64,000 bases of DNA from Rhodospirillaceae bacterium (GCA_016712715.1 JADJQM010000002.1:1116001-1180000); one strand, 5' to 3'; shown: positions 43,647 through 52,704, counted from the first letter of the stretch. Notes: generated by a model from the sequence alone, not told the origin. Made by a program: numbers and translations.

Positions 43647-44567
43647 TCACGCACTCATCAGCATATCTGGTGACGTCTTCAGCCGGTTGGCGTCGCGCAC
43701 CGGCGGGGCGCCGAACAGGCGGCTGTATTCGCGGCTGAACTGCGAGGGCGATTCATAGCCCACCTGATGACCGGCGGTGGCGGCATCCGATCCCTGCAGC
43801 AGGATGAGGCGGCGCGCTTCCTGGAGGCGCAGCTGCTTCTGGAACTGCAGCGGGCTCATCGCCGTCACGGCCTTGAAATGATGATGGAGCGCCGAGGCGC
43901 TCATGCGCGCTTCCGCGGCCAGGGTCTCGATGCTGAACGGTTCGGCGAAATGCTGCTTGATCCAGCCGATGGCGCGGGTGATCTGGTGCAGCTTGCTGTC
44001 GGCCTGGGCGATCTGGCGCAATCTCGCCTCATCGGCGCCGGTCAGCAGCCGGTAGAGGATCTCGCGCTCGGCCAGTGGGGCGAGGATCGGCAGGTCCCGG
44101 GGGTTGGCGAGCAGCCGGAGGAGCCGGATGCAGGCGTCGAGCAGTTCCGGCGTCACGGTGCTGAGCGACAGGCCGGTGCCGGGATTCTGGCGCGCGGTCG
44201 CGGCCACGGCCCCGGCGCGGTCGAGCCCGGTTTCCATGATGAGCGTGCTGATCGTCGCCGGGTCGAGGTTGAGGCGGAAGCAGAGATAGGGTTTTTCCGG
44301 ACTGGCCTCGGTCACCTGGGCCACCACCGGCACGTCGACCGCGGCCACGAGATATTGCGTGGCATCGTAGAAAAAGACCCGGTCGCCGAGGACCACCTGC
44401 TTGCGGCCCTGGGCCAGGATGCAGAGCGCCGGCTGGTGGACGCCGTGGATCGGCTCGGATGGCTTGGTCGCCTTGATTACCGCGACGCGTGGCAAAGCGG
44501 TCTGGTGGATACCGTCACCCTTGCTGTATTGATCAATCAAAGCGGCGAATTCAGCCTGCTGGGTCAT
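43647..44567 (-). CDS. AraC family regulator (AraC_N type)
   Basis: A 306-residue protein. The N-terminal AraC_N region includes VHQPALCILAQGRKQVVLGD and YLVAAVDVPVVAQVTEASPE; the C terminus has the double helix-turn-helix (LAAEARMSASALHHHFKAVT, then VGYESPSQFSREYSRLFG). This group typically controls a divergent SDR or aldo-keto reductase gene. Here the SDR at 44799 is divergent, 231 bp away. Confidence 0.94.
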   Translation of the reverse strand: MTQQAEFAALIDQYSKGDGIHQTALPRVAVIKATKPSEPIHGVHQPALCILAQGRKQVVLGDRVFFYDATQYLVAAVDVPVVAQVTEASPEKPYLCFRLNLDPATISTLIMETGLDRAGAVAATARQNPGTGLSLSTVTPELLDACIRLLRLLANPRDLPILAPLAEREILYRLLTGADEARLRQIAQADSKLHQITRAIGWIKQHFAEPFSIETLAAEARMSASALHHHFKAVTAMSPLQFQKQLRLQEARRLILLQGSDAATAGHQVGYESPSQFSREYSRLFGAPPVRDANRLKTSPDMLMSA

Positions 44568-44798
44568 GGCTCAGATCCTCAAATTTCCGCAAAAATCCGC
44601 AATTAATCAGGGGCTAATGCCCGGTTGCCTGAGGCCAAAGATATAGCGGTCCCGGACAATCGGAAAAGCCAAAAGAGGGGCGCGTGGAGGATCAGGCAAG
44701 AATTAGGCAGTTTCAGTCTACCGGATCGGCGGCGCTGTCCCCCATCTTCCGCTCATACCAGCGCAAAACTGCGCCGGGCCTGATGAGGAGAGACACGC

Positions 44799-45542
44799 AT
44801 GACTTCCCTGGAGAATGTGACCGGCAAGGTCGTGGCCATCACCGGCGCCAGCAGCGGCATCGGCGCTGCAACGGCCAGATTGCTGGCGGCGCAGGGCGCC
44901 AATGTGGTGCTGGGTGCGAGACGCACGGACCGGCTGGAACAGCTGGTGGCGGAGATCGTGGCTGCCGGCGGCAAGGCGGCGTGCCGGACCCTCGACGTCA
45001 CCAACCGCGCCGACACCACGTCCTTCGTCGACTTCGCCACGGCGCAGTTCGGAAAGCTCGACGTGCTGGTCAACAATGCCGGTGTCATGCCGCTCTCGCC
45101 GATCTCCGCGCTGAAACTCGACGAATGGGACCGCATGATCGACGTCAACATCCGCGGCGTACTCCACGGCATCGCCGCCGCCTTGCCCGTGATGGAGGCT
45201 CAGGGCTTCGGGCAGATCATCAACATCTCCTCGATTGCCGGTCACCGCGTGATCCCGACGGCGGCGGTCTATTGCGGGACGAAGTTCGCGGTCGGCGCCA
45301 TTTCCGAAGGGTTGCGCCAGGAGAACAGCAAGATCCGCGTCACGGTGGTGTCGCCCGGCGTCACGGAATCGGAACTGGCCGAAACCATCAGCGTGCCGGA
45401 AGTGCGCGCCCGCATCGAGGAACACCGCAAGGTCGCCCTCGGCGCCGATGCGATCGCGCGGGCCATCAGCTATGCCATCGCCCAACCGGCCGATGTCGAT
45501 GTGGGTGAGATCATCGTGCGGCCGACGGCGACCCAGGTCTGA
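44799..45542 (+). CDS. SDR family oxidoreductase
   Basis: A 247-residue classical SDR: TGASSGIG at about residues 15-22, NNAGVMPLSPIS at about 90, Ser in NISSIAGHRV and Tyr/Lys in YCGTKFAVGAISEGL, with the clade-typical VVSPGVTESELAETIS. The basic residue of GARRTDRLE suggests NADPH. It is the first gene of a pair with the Atu4866-type protein and is the likely target of the divergent AraC regulator. Confidence 0.94.
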   Translation: MTSLENVTGKVVAITGASSGIGAATARLLAAQGANVVLGARRTDRLEQLVAEIVAAGGKAACRTLDVTNRADTTSFVDFATAQFGKLDVLVNNAGVMPLSPISALKLDEWDRMIDVNIRGVLHGIAAALPVMEAQGFGQIINISSIAGHRVIPTAAVYCGTKFAVGAISEGLRQENSKIRVTVVSPGVTESELAETISVPEVRARIEEHRKVALGADAIARAISYAIAQPADVDVGEIIVRPTATQV

Positions 45543-45579
45543 TGTGATCATGGAGCATTCAGCAAGCGGAGTGACCGAC

Positions 45580-45876
45580 ATGGACCATCTCGACACGATG
45601 CGACCCCACTTGTCGGCATTCGTCCTCGACACGCGCGATGCTGACGACGTGATCGCCAGCGGCATCTGGATCAATGAGAGCGGCGAGACCCGTCTCGCCC
45701 TCTCGCCCGACGGCCGCTACGACAAGATGCAGGGCAGGCGCCAGAGCACCTATAGCGGCCGCTATGCCTGCGACGGCAGCACCATCCGCTTCATCGATGA
45801 TTTCGACTTCGTCCTCACCGGCGAGATCATCGGCGATGTGCTGCGCATCGGCACCTATGTCTATCGGCGGGCCTAG
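45580..45876 (+). CDS. Atu4866-like small protein
   Basis: A 98-residue beta-rich protein recognised by GIWINESGETRLALSPDGRY, GRRQSTYSGRYACDGSTIRF and the terminal GDVLRIGTYVYRR. The Atu4866-like family has a small barrel structure and no known function. ATG 45580 has GGAG eight bases upstream; ATG 45550 is a possible alternative. It follows the SDR gene closely; SDR plus Atu4866 downstream of AraC is a recurrent arrangement. Confidence 0.82.
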   Translation: MDHLDTMRPHLSAFVLDTRDADDVIASGIWINESGETRLALSPDGRYDKMQGRRQSTYSGRYACDGSTIRFIDDFDFVLTGEIIGDVLRIGTYVYRRA

Positions 45877-45983
45877 GGTCGGGTTGGGGCCCGCGCTCTT
45901 TTGACGGTCGACAGGTTCGCCGTTTCGTGCCTCAAATCGATCACCCGTCCCGGGGGTGACCGGGGTTCGAGCGAGCGTGATCC

Positions 45984-48485
45984 ATGCCACAACGTCCCGT
46001 ACCGGCAGATCGCCTGGCCGATCTTCAGCGCGACCCAGCACTGGGGCTGAGCGAGGCGGAAGCGGCCGACCGCCGCGCACGGTTCGGCTGGAACGATATC
46101 GTGGTGGCGGCGCCCTCGACCTGGATCGACCTCCTGCGCAACACGCTGCGCGATCCGCAGATCTGGTTCCTGATCGTGGTGAGCGGCCTCTTCGTGATCA
46201 CCGGCGACTATACCGAGGCGGTCATCCTGGTGCTGGCGATGGTGCCGCTGGTGGGCATGGACGCCTTTCTCCATCGCCGGACACAGGCCTCGACGCAGGG
46301 GCTGGCGAGCCGACTTGCCGCCCAGGCGACGATCCTGCGCGATGGCGGCAAAGTGAGCGCGCCGGCGCGGGCGGTGGTGCCGGGCGACCTCGTTGAAATC
46401 GCCGCCGGCGCTGCCTTCCCGGCCGATGGGCTGGTGGTCGCGGGCGACGACTTGCAGGTCGATGAATCGTCGCTGACCGGCGAGGCCTATCCCGTGAGGA
46501 AGCAGGCACTCGCTGTCGGTGGCGTGGCCGTGCGGTCGGCCGAGACCCTGCATTGGGTCTTTGCCGGCACAAGGCTGCTGACCGGTACGGCGCGCTGCCG
46601 CGTGATCCATACCGGCGGCGAAACGCTCTATGGCGAAATCGTGCGCTCGGCCCTGTCGGGCAGCCATGCGCGAACACCGCTGCAGATCGCGGTGATGCGG
46701 CTGGTCACGGTGATGCTGGTGGGCGCACTGCTGTTATGCGTGGCCCTTGCCGCCATTCGCGTCATTCAGGGTCATGGCTGGCTCGATGCGTTCCTGAGTG
46801 CCGCGACCCTTGCGATCGCCGCCTTGCCGGAGGAATTCCCGGTCGTCTTCACCTTCTTCCTCGGCGTCGGCGTCTATCGTCTGGCGCGGCGCCAGGCGCT
46901 GGTGCGGCGCGCCGTGGCGGTCGAGAATATCGGCCGCGTCACCTGCATCTGCTCCGACAAGACCGGCACGATCACCGAAGGGAAGCTCGCACTCGCGCAT
47001 CATGTGCCGGCACAGGGCCTGTCGCCGGATGACCTGGTGGGCTGGGCGGCGCTGGCGGCACGCCCGGAAAGCGGCGATCCGCTCGATGTCGCCCTCCTGG
47101 GGGCAGCGCCGGCGCGCCCACCGGTGGTTCAACTGGCGACCTTCCCCTTCACCGAGGATCGCCGCCGCGAGACGTCGATCGTCCGGCTGGCAGATGGCGC
47201 ATTGGCGGCGGTGGTGAAGGGTGCGCCGGAGACGGTCTTTGCCATGTGCGGCGAGACGGCCGACGCACTCGACGCCTGGCGCGCGGAGGTCACGACCTAT
47301 GCCGCGACCGGTCACAAGGTGATTGCCGCCGCCAGCCGGCGGTTGGAACTGGCTGAAGCGCCGGCAGAGGAACCCGAGAGCGGCTATACGCTCCATGGCC
47401 TGCTGGCGCTGGAGGATCCGGTCCGTGCCGGCGTGCGCGATGCGGTGCTGTCCTGCCGTGCTGCCGGCATCCGCGTCATCATGATCACCGGCGATCATCC
47501 GGCGACCGCCGGCGCCATCGCGCGCGATGTGGGCCTTGGTGGCGCGGATGGGGTGCCGGTGGTGGTGCTGGCCGACGATCTCGACCGCGAGGGAGCGGGG
47601 CCGGGCATCGCGGACATCACCAAGGTCGATGTCGTGGCGCGGGCGGCACCGGGGCAGAAGCTCCGCTGGGTCGAGGCTTTGCAGCGCGCCGGCGAGATCG
47701 TCGCCGTGACCGGCGACGGGGTCAACGACGTACCCGCCCTGCAGAGAGCCGATATCGGCATCGCCATGGGTGAGCGTGGCACGCAGAGCGCCCGCGAGGT
47801 CGCTGCCATCGTGCTGCTCGATGACAATTTCCGCACCATCATCAGCGCCATCGCCGAAGGCCGGCAATTGTTCCGCAACCTGCAACTGGCCTTCGCCTAT
47901 CTGCTGCTGATCCATATTCCCTTCGTGCTGAGTGCCGCCGCCATTCCCCTGGCGGACAACCCGCTGCTCTATCTGCCGATCCATATCGTGTGGCTGGAAC
48001 TCATCATCCATCCCACCATGTTGCTGGTGTTCCAGGATTTGCCCACGAGCGACCGCCTGCTGCCGACGACGCGCAACGGGGCGCAGTTCTTCCGGCCGTC
48101 GGCCTGGGCGATGATCGTGTTCGCCGGCGTTATTCTCGCGGCTTTGCTGTCGGTCGGCTTCGAATATGCCCTAGGCCCCACGGCGGACGTGCCCCATGCC
48201 CGCGCCCTCACAATCGCAGCCTTGATCGCGGCGAGCACGGCCATCACCATCGTGCTCAGCGGGCTGAAAACCTTGAACGCGCGGCTGGTGGTGGCAGCCA
48301 GCCTTATCAGCCTGGTGGCGTTGGTGCAGATTCCGACCCTGGCCACCCTCCTGCACCTGCGGCCGCTGCATCTCATCGATTGGGCGATGGTGTCGGGTGC
48401 CGGCGTCATTGCCGCCCTGCTGGCGGCCCTGGTGGCCCGGTCGCTGCGCGGGCAGCGGCCCGGCCCTTTGCCTGGTGCCGTGTGA
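45984..48485 (+). CDS. Cation-translocating P-type ATPase
   Basis: An 833-residue P-type ATPase with about ten membrane segments. In order: actuator motif LTGEAYP (TGEA rather than the usual TGES), membrane helix 4 with ALPEEFPVVFTFFLGVG, phosphorylation site CSDKTGTITEG, nucleotide-binding VVKGAPETVF, hinge TGDGVNDVPALQRADIGIAMG. This is the type II-like layout of Ca/Mg/monovalent-cation pumps, but the ion cannot be assigned. No N-terminal metal-binding domain is present. The formate/nitrite transporter follows after 118 bp. Confidence 0.93.
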   Translation: MPQRPVPADRLADLQRDPALGLSEAEAADRRARFGWNDIVVAAPSTWIDLLRNTLRDPQIWFLIVVSGLFVITGDYTEAVILVLAMVPLVGMDAFLHRRTQASTQGLASRLAAQATILRDGGKVSAPARAVVPGDLVEIAAGAAFPADGLVVAGDDLQVDESSLTGEAYPVRKQALAVGGVAVRSAETLHWVFAGTRLLTGTARCRVIHTGGETLYGEIVRSALSGSHARTPLQIAVMRLVTVMLVGALLLCVALAAIRVIQGHGWLDAFLSAATLAIAALPEEFPVVFTFFLGVGVYRLARRQALVRRAVAVENIGRVTCICSDKTGTITEGKLALAHHVPAQGLSPDDLVGWAALAARPESGDPLDVALLGAAPARPPVVQLATFPFTEDRRRETSIVRLADGALAAVVKGAPETVFAMCGETADALDAWRAEVTTYAATGHKVIAAASRRLELAEAPAEEPESGYTLHGLLALEDPVRAGVRDAVLSCRAAGIRVIMITGDHPATAGAIARDVGLGGADGVPVVVLADDLDREGAGPGIADITKVDVVARAAPGQKLRWVEALQRAGEIVAVTGDGVNDVPALQRADIGIAMGERGTQSAREVAAIVLLDDNFRTIISAIAEGRQLFRNLQLAFAYLLLIHIPFVLSAAAIPLADNPLLYLPIHIVWLELIIHPTMLLVFQDLPTSDRLLPTTRNGAQFFRPSAWAMIVFAGVILAALLSVGFEYALGPTADVPHARALTIAALIAASTAITIVLSGLKTLNARLVVAASLISLVALVQIPTLATLLHLRPLHLIDWAMVSGAGVIAALLAALVARSLRGQRPGPLPGAV

Positions 48486-48495
48486 TCTAAATCAA
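48482..48495. promoter_or_regulatory. FNR/FixK-like box
   Basis: GTGAT-CTAA-ATCAA matches nine of the ten fixed bases of the FNR/Anr/FixK consensus TTGAT-N4-ATCAA. It overlaps the end of the P-type ATPase gene and lies 108 bp before the formate/nitrite transporter start, which suggests low-oxygen control of the transporter. Confidence 0.6.
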
Positions 48496-48603
48496 GTCGG
48501 ATCATCACCCCACCGGTAAAAATGCGGCCATCCGGAAGGCGCCGACGTGGCAGCCGCGGATGTCAGCAGTAGGCCAGGCAGGTTGAGAGACGATGGCGAG
48601 ATC

Positions 48604-49461
48604 ATGAACGCGACGCTTGATGCCCTCCTGCCCGAAGACGTGGCGCGGAAGGCCGAGGCCACCGGTGTCGCCAAGGCGCAGCGCGATACGCTCACCTTGT
48701 TCACCCTGGCCCTCCTGGCCGGCGCCTTCATCGCCCTCGGTGCCATGTTCTCCACCTTGGTCTCGGTCGGCATCGGCGACCTGCTGCCCTATGGCCTTGC
48801 GCGCCTTGCCATCGGCACGGTCTTTGCGCTTGGCCTTATCCTGGTCGTCGTGTGCGGGGCGGAACTCTTTACCGGCGATGTGCTAATGACCATCGCCTGG
48901 GCCGGGCGGCGCCTGAAGACGGGCGCCATGCTGCGGGTCTGGGCCATCGTGCTTGTCGGCAATCTGGTGGGCGCCGCCGGCACGGCGCTGCTCGTCTTCC
49001 TGTCCGGCCATCCCTTTGCCGGTGCCGGCGGTGTCGCCGTGGCGGCGCTCGACATCGCCCGCGCCAAATCGGAACTGGGGCTGGTCCAAGCCTTCTTTCT
49101 CGGCGTGATGTGCAATGTGCTGGTCTGTCTCGCGGTCTGGGCGTCGCTGGCCGCAAGGTCGGTCACCGACAAGATCCTGGTGATCGTGCCGCCGGTCGCC
49201 GCTTTTGTTGCCGCGGGCTTCGAGCATTCGGTTGCCAATTTCTATTACCTGACCATGGGCCTGCTGCTCCGGCATCTGGCACCGGACTCGTTCTGGCATG
49301 GGCGCGGCCTTGCGCCCGATCAGTTCGCGATGCTGACGCCCGGCACATTCGTGATCGGTCAGGCGGTGGTCGTCCTTGGTAATCTTTTGGGTGGGGCGGC
49401 CCTGGTGGCGCTGGTCTACTGGCTGGCCTATCTGCGCCCGCGCGGCGAAGGGCGGCCTTGA
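48604..49461 (+). CDS. Formate/nitrite transporter family protein
   Basis: A 285-residue FNT channel with six membrane segments. Signatures are GAFIALGAMFSTLVSVG, VVCGAELFTGDVLMTI, AFFLGVMCNVLVCLAVW and the central histidine region AGFEHSVANFYYLTMG. FNT proteins form pentamers that pass formate, nitrite or hydrosulfide across the inner membrane. The N-terminal helix is longer than in FocA. ATG 48604 is favoured over the GTG at 48547. Confidence 0.92.
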   Translation: MNATLDALLPEDVARKAEATGVAKAQRDTLTLFTLALLAGAFIALGAMFSTLVSVGIGDLLPYGLARLAIGTVFALGLILVVVCGAELFTGDVLMTIAWAGRRLKTGAMLRVWAIVLVGNLVGAAGTALLVFLSGHPFAGAGGVAVAALDIARAKSELGLVQAFFLGVMCNVLVCLAVWASLAARSVTDKILVIVPPVAAFVAAGFEHSVANFYYLTMGLLLRHLAPDSFWHGRGLAPDQFAMLTPGTFVIGQAVVVLGNLLGGAALVALVYWLAYLRPRGEGRP

Positions 49462-49520
49462 GACCTTGGTTTTCTCTATGACCGGATCCTGCCGCCCGCC
49501 GCTTGAGCGTGCGGCACCAA

Positions 49521-49790
49521 TCAGGAAAGCGTGGAACCTGGATGGGTGGCGATGAAATGTTTCAGCACCGCCGTCAGCACCAACCCATGGTGATGATCGC
49601 CGCGCGCTTCGGCTGCCGCGATGTCGTCCAGGATGAATCGCTTGATGCAGCGTTCGCCGGCCGCGTTCTGGCACAGATAGTTGGCCATCTCGGCCGCGGC
49701 GATGAGCGGGATATGCTCATGTTCGGCAATGGCCTCGATCTCGCGCTTGCTGGCAGCGCACAGTGCCACGCAGTCGTCATAGGTGAGCAT
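49521..49790 (-). CDS. Small conserved-type hypothetical protein
   Basis: An 89-residue helical protein (LTYDDCVALCAASKREIEAI, EHEHIPLIAAAEMANYL, GERCIKRFILDDIAAAEARG, LKHFIATHPGSTLS). I recognise the pattern as common in alphaproteobacteria but know no function. The His/Glu-rich segment AEHEHIP and ARGDHHHG could bind metal. It is the last gene of the macro-domain gene series on this strand. Confidence 0.72.
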   Translation of the reverse strand: MLTYDDCVALCAASKREIEAIAEHEHIPLIAAAEMANYLCQNAAGERCIKRFILDDIAAAEARGDHHHGLVLTAVLKHFIATHPGSTLS

Positions 49791-49856
49791 GGGCCAACCT
49801 CCTTCGCGCGCTGGACGGCGTTCTCCGGGCGGCCAGACGTCGGGGCAACCCGGCTT

Positions 49857-50048
49857 CTAGGGCAGCGGTTGCCAGCGTGCCTTGTCGTGCAACTCGGATT
49901 CCAGCACGATTGCCTGGTCGTCGACACTTTTGTCCGCATTGTGCAGCACCCAGTGGATCGGATGCTCGATCTCGCTGCTGGGGCCTAGCACGATATAGAC
50001 TTGCCCGGCATGGGGTCCCGTCAGTCTCCGGTAGCGGGCGTCGATCAT
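49857..50048 (-). CDS. Small hypothetical protein (DUF1653-like)
   Basis: A 63-residue beta-rich protein: MIDARYRRLTGPHAGQVYIV, PIHWVLHNADKSVDDQAIVL, ESELHDKARWQPLP. The opening resembles DUF1653-type short proteins, though the match is too weak to assert. ATG 50048 is preceded by GGAGTTGGA; the GTG frame 15 bases upstream is less likely. It lies 29 bp after the 120-residue gene on the same strand. Confidence 0.6.
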   Translation of the reverse strand: MIDARYRRLTGPHAGQVYIVLGPSSEIEHPIHWVLHNADKSVDDQAIVLESELHDKARWQPLP

Positions 50049-50077
50049 TTTATCCAACTCCACATTGCAGCGCGCAT

Positions 50078-50440
50078 TTATTTGATCGCAGTGACATTGA
50101 ACGGGCGGGTGATCCCGTCATGTTCGGTGATCGAGACATATTCGCCGACGACAAAGCGGTGCTTCTCGAATTTGAAAGCCGGCTCGTCATCCTCGGTGCC
50201 GGGCGCATAGGAGAATACCCAGCGATCGGGGCCGAGATGCCGGAGGGCACCTTGTTCCGTTTTCTCGCCCTCCCAGAAGCGTACCACCCGGCAGGCCGCC
50301 TTGTTGGCCTTGAAGCCCGCGGCATCGAGATGGCCATCGGCCGTGAGGGGCGCCGTGAATTCATAGCCGCAACGCGGATTGCCCTCGGGATTGTCCTTGG
50401 TGCGGCCGAGTTCCAGGCGAATGGTCTTCAGGCCACTCAT
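50078..50440 (-). CDS. Hypothetical protein coupled to macro-domain gene
   Basis: A 120-residue protein of unknown family: TIRLELGRTKDNPEGNPRCG, ADGHLDAAGFKANKAACRVV, FWEGEKTEQGALRH, DRWVFSYAPGTEDDEPAFKF and HRFVVGEYVSITEHDG. The regular beta content suggests a compact soluble domain. Its ATG overlaps the stop of the macro-domain gene by four bases, so the two are made together and may interact. Confidence 0.75.
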   Translation of the reverse strand: MSGLKTIRLELGRTKDNPEGNPRCGYEFTAPLTADGHLDAAGFKANKAACRVVRFWEGEKTEQGALRHLGPDRWVFSYAPGTEDDEPAFKFEKHRFVVGEYVSITEHDGITRPFNVTAIK

Positions 50441-50979
50441 GAGGCGTTCTTGCCCTGGGTCGACGCCGCGGCCATCTGGCCCTTTTCCACGACGCCCAGT
50501 TCCATCGCCGCCACATTCTTGTGATAGACGGTGTAGACGAAAACCGGAATGTCGAGACCGCCCAGATGCTTCTCGACCAGCAGCTTCACATCGCTCCAAT
50601 CGAGGCCGCCGACACCGGTGGCTAGGCGCGGCAGGGCCAGGCTCTTGATGCCTTCGGCCGCGACCAGCTTGGCCAGCGCCTTCAGCGCATGGTGCACATT
50701 CTCCAGATTCGCCTTGCCCGGCTTCTCGCCATGGCCATAGGCGGATTGCTGCACCATCAGATTGACGATGGCCGGACCCTCGGCGCCGCCCCAATACCAG
50801 ATCTCGCCGGCCTTCGGGTGGCTGGCCTGGCAGAAATGGCGGAAATCCTTGACCATCGCCGGCCAGCGTTCGCGCAGGGCCAGCGCCAGACCAGTGTCGA
50901 AATGGTCCCCCGGCGCCACGCCATGGGCCACGACCTGGGCCTTGGAGAGGAGAATGTCGCCTTCGACTTCGCGAATCAT
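50437..50979 (-). CDS. Macro domain (ADP-ribose-binding) protein
   Basis: A 180-residue single-domain macro protein: MIREVEGDILLSKAQVVAHG (first strand and adenine side), GEIWYWGGAEGPAIVNLMVQ, LALPRLATGVGGLDWSDVKL (the phosphate loop with GVGG) and VFVYTVYHK. The protein should bind or hydrolyse ADP-ribose or its esters. It heads a series with three small downstream genes on the same strand. A short open frame ends on the ATG itself (see 50976-51107). Confidence 0.9.
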   Translation of the reverse strand: MIREVEGDILLSKAQVVAHGVAPGDHFDTGLALALRERWPAMVKDFRHFCQASHPKAGEIWYWGGAEGPAIVNLMVQQSAYGHGEKPGKANLENVHHALKALAKLVAAEGIKSLALPRLATGVGGLDWSDVKLLVEKHLGGLDIPVFVYTVYHKNVAAMELGVVEKGQMAAASTQGKNAS

Positions 50980-51107
50980 GATGAGTCCGTCCTTCGCTCG
51001 AGATGAATGATCTTGAGGGAAAGGTTAGCCCCGTCCTGGATGGCGTCCTTGATATAGGTCAACGCGGCCTCGGTATCGGAGAGTCTCGCGGACGGGAGCC
51101 GGGCCGC
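50976..51107 (-). other. Possible gene remnant or short leader frame before macro gene
   Basis: A 43-codon open stretch ends with a TGA that overlaps the macro-domain ATG (ATGA). The translation (LSDTEAALTYIKDAIQDGAN, then LSLKIIHLERRTDSS) looks natural, but no ATG or GTG opens it; a TTG with GAGG upstream would give 26 residues. It is either the damaged end of a gene or a coupled leader peptide. Confidence 0.35.
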
Positions 51108-51166
51108 CTATAATGATCTTGAAAGCCCGGTTGTCGTGGGGGCGGCGGGCGGATAGGACAGCAACG

Positions 51167-51736
51167 ATGTCGCGCAGCAGCATTCTGGGTCCGGCACTCA
51201 TCGCCTTGGGCGTGGCGTTCGGCGCACCGGCCGCTGATGCCGAGGATAATTGCGTCCCGGTTCCCGGCATCGGGCCGGAAATCGACCGGTTCCTCGACCA
51301 GGCCGTGGCGGCGCAGGCGGCCGGCAAGGGGGTCATGCCAATCACCGACGTGCTGTTCGGCGTCACCGAGATCAGCGCGGCGGACCGGCAGGACCTGGCC
51401 CAGCGACCGCCGGTCGAACTCACGCGCCGCACCGCCACCGGCGGCGACTATGTCAGCCGTGGTCCCGGCCGCATCACGGTCGAAGGCGTCTTTGCCGAAC
51501 GTGATACGCTGTTTCGCCTGCCCGAACTCATCATCGGCCGCTACCGATTGACCGAGGCGGGGCAACGCTGCTCTACGACCCGGCGCACACGGTCGATGTC
51601 GGCGAGAGCATGCTCGGCATCAACTTCTTCATGTCGGTCAACCGAAACCGAGATCAGCAAGGACAAGCTCGCCTTCTTTTTCGAGGACAATGACGGTGAT
51701 GAGCCGGACCGCTGCTATCTGGTGAAGCGGGGTTGA
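51167..51736 (+). pseudogene. Secreted hypothetical protein with compensating indels
   Basis: A 189-residue protein with a signal peptide (SRSSILGPALIALGVAFGAP) and no recognised domain: CVPVPGIGPEIDRFLDQAVA, GRITVEGVFAERDTLFRLPE, KLAFFFEDNDGDEPDRCYLV. Between 51559 and 51641 the annotated frame is unnatural (RCSTTRRTRSMSAR), while the next frame reads GATLLYDPAHTVDVGESMLG. A missing G in the run at 51559-51562 and an extra A at 51640-51641 would restore one continuous protein. The cupin gene follows 44 bp later. Confidence 0.7.
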
Positions 51737-51780
51737 GGGAGGCCAGGCACGTGGTTCATCAATGGCGAGGAGACTGCATC

Positions 51781-52040
51781 TTGAAGAAGATCTGGCTGGC
51801 AGCTTTGTTCCTGCTGCTTGCGACACCGCTCCGGGCGGAACAGGCGCCGGTTGTCGTGACGCCGGTCCTGCGCAGCGCCGTCACGGCAAGCGGCCAGCCG
51901 ATCGTGCTGCCGCGGAAGGATGCGGAAGTCGTCGTCGCCCAGTACGAGATCGCCCCCGGCGCCAGCCTGCCTGTCCACAAGCACCCGTTCCCGCGCTACG
52001 CCTATGTCCTGGCCGGCACCCTCAAGGTCACTGCGGCTCA
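51781..52040 (+). pseudogene. Secreted cupin-domain protein, truncated by a junction
   Basis: From a TTG start (GAGGAG upstream), a signal peptide (KKIWLAALFLLLATPLRA) leads into a cupin: VVVAQYEIAPGASLPVHKHP, FPRYAYVLAGTLKVTAAQ, with the metal-binding His pair of the first cupin motif. After about position 52040 the homology stops within the fold and the frame runs on to 52542 through the antisense strand of the truncated endonuclease gene. The second cupin motif is missing, so the product is unlikely to be functional. Confidence 0.8.
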
Positions 52041-52552
52041 GGGAGACGCCGAAGTATGCGAACAACAGGTGGTCGTTCTTCGGCTGGTAAAGCATGTCCT
52101 CGATTTCGCCGCGACCCCAGAGGTAAGCCTCGCTGAGGCCCTTCTCTCGGGCAATCCGCCTGAACTCGTCGCGGGCCTTGATCGAGAAGTCGCATGCCGC
52201 CGCGAAGATGACGCCGTGCAGTGGCGGATCGACAGCAGCTGGCAGGTCGCCCATGTAGTCGGCCAGCTTTTTGGGACCGATGGCGCGCTCGCGCTTGCAC
52301 TGGATCAGCCACTGACGGTCGGCAGTGGGCTGCGGGTCATCGGCCGCCTCTGCCTCATCAGCCTCGACCCCGACGGTCCCGTCCACGATCTCCCAGGCCC
52401 GCGTCGAACCCTCGATCGTCGCCGGGGCGGCCGGTGGCCTCAATCTGGCGCCATCGGCGGAAGTCGTATGCCAGCTGCCGGATCAGGTCCTCAAAACGCC
52501 TCGGGTCCAGGTCCTCGAAGTGGATTGGTCCAAGTGTCTTAGTAAACGCCAT
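52041..52552 (-). pseudogene. Restriction-endonuclease-like protein, truncated and frameshifted
   Basis: The start MAFTKTLGPIHFEDLDPRRF, with GGGGAGGAA upstream, is followed by EDLIRQLAYDFRRWRQIEAT, GRPGDDRGFDA, then, after a one-base excess at 52398-52400, AWEIVDGTVGVE and RQWLIQCKRERAIGPKKL. The GxxDxxGxD-like and QCKRER segments are the PD-(D/E)xK nuclease core of Mrr-like enzymes. The frame loses its 3' end at the cupin junction (after LLFAYFGVSL). It belongs to the mobile remnant that extends to tRNA-Gly. Confidence 0.78.
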
Positions 52553-52665
52553 CACATTCCTCCCCGCTGATCTCCCCGCCAAACATCAACACCAAGGATC
52601 ATGGTCCTAGTATTCACCCCAACCAGCTGGAGAAGATGGAAAAAATCTCCACCCGGCACTTGACG

Positions 52666-52704
52666 GGAACAGTTCCGAGGCTTATTTATTAACCTGGGTA
52701 GGTT
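52666..52704. promoter_or_regulatory. Candidate operators upstream of XRE/ImmA genes
   Basis: GGAAC-A-GTTCC (52666-52676) directly follows a -35-like TTGACG at 52660-52665. AACCT-GGGT-AGGTT (52691-52704) lies just after an AT-rich -10-like segment at 52682-52690. Two short palindromes bracketing the promoter are typical of autoregulated XRE repressors. Confidence 0.5.
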
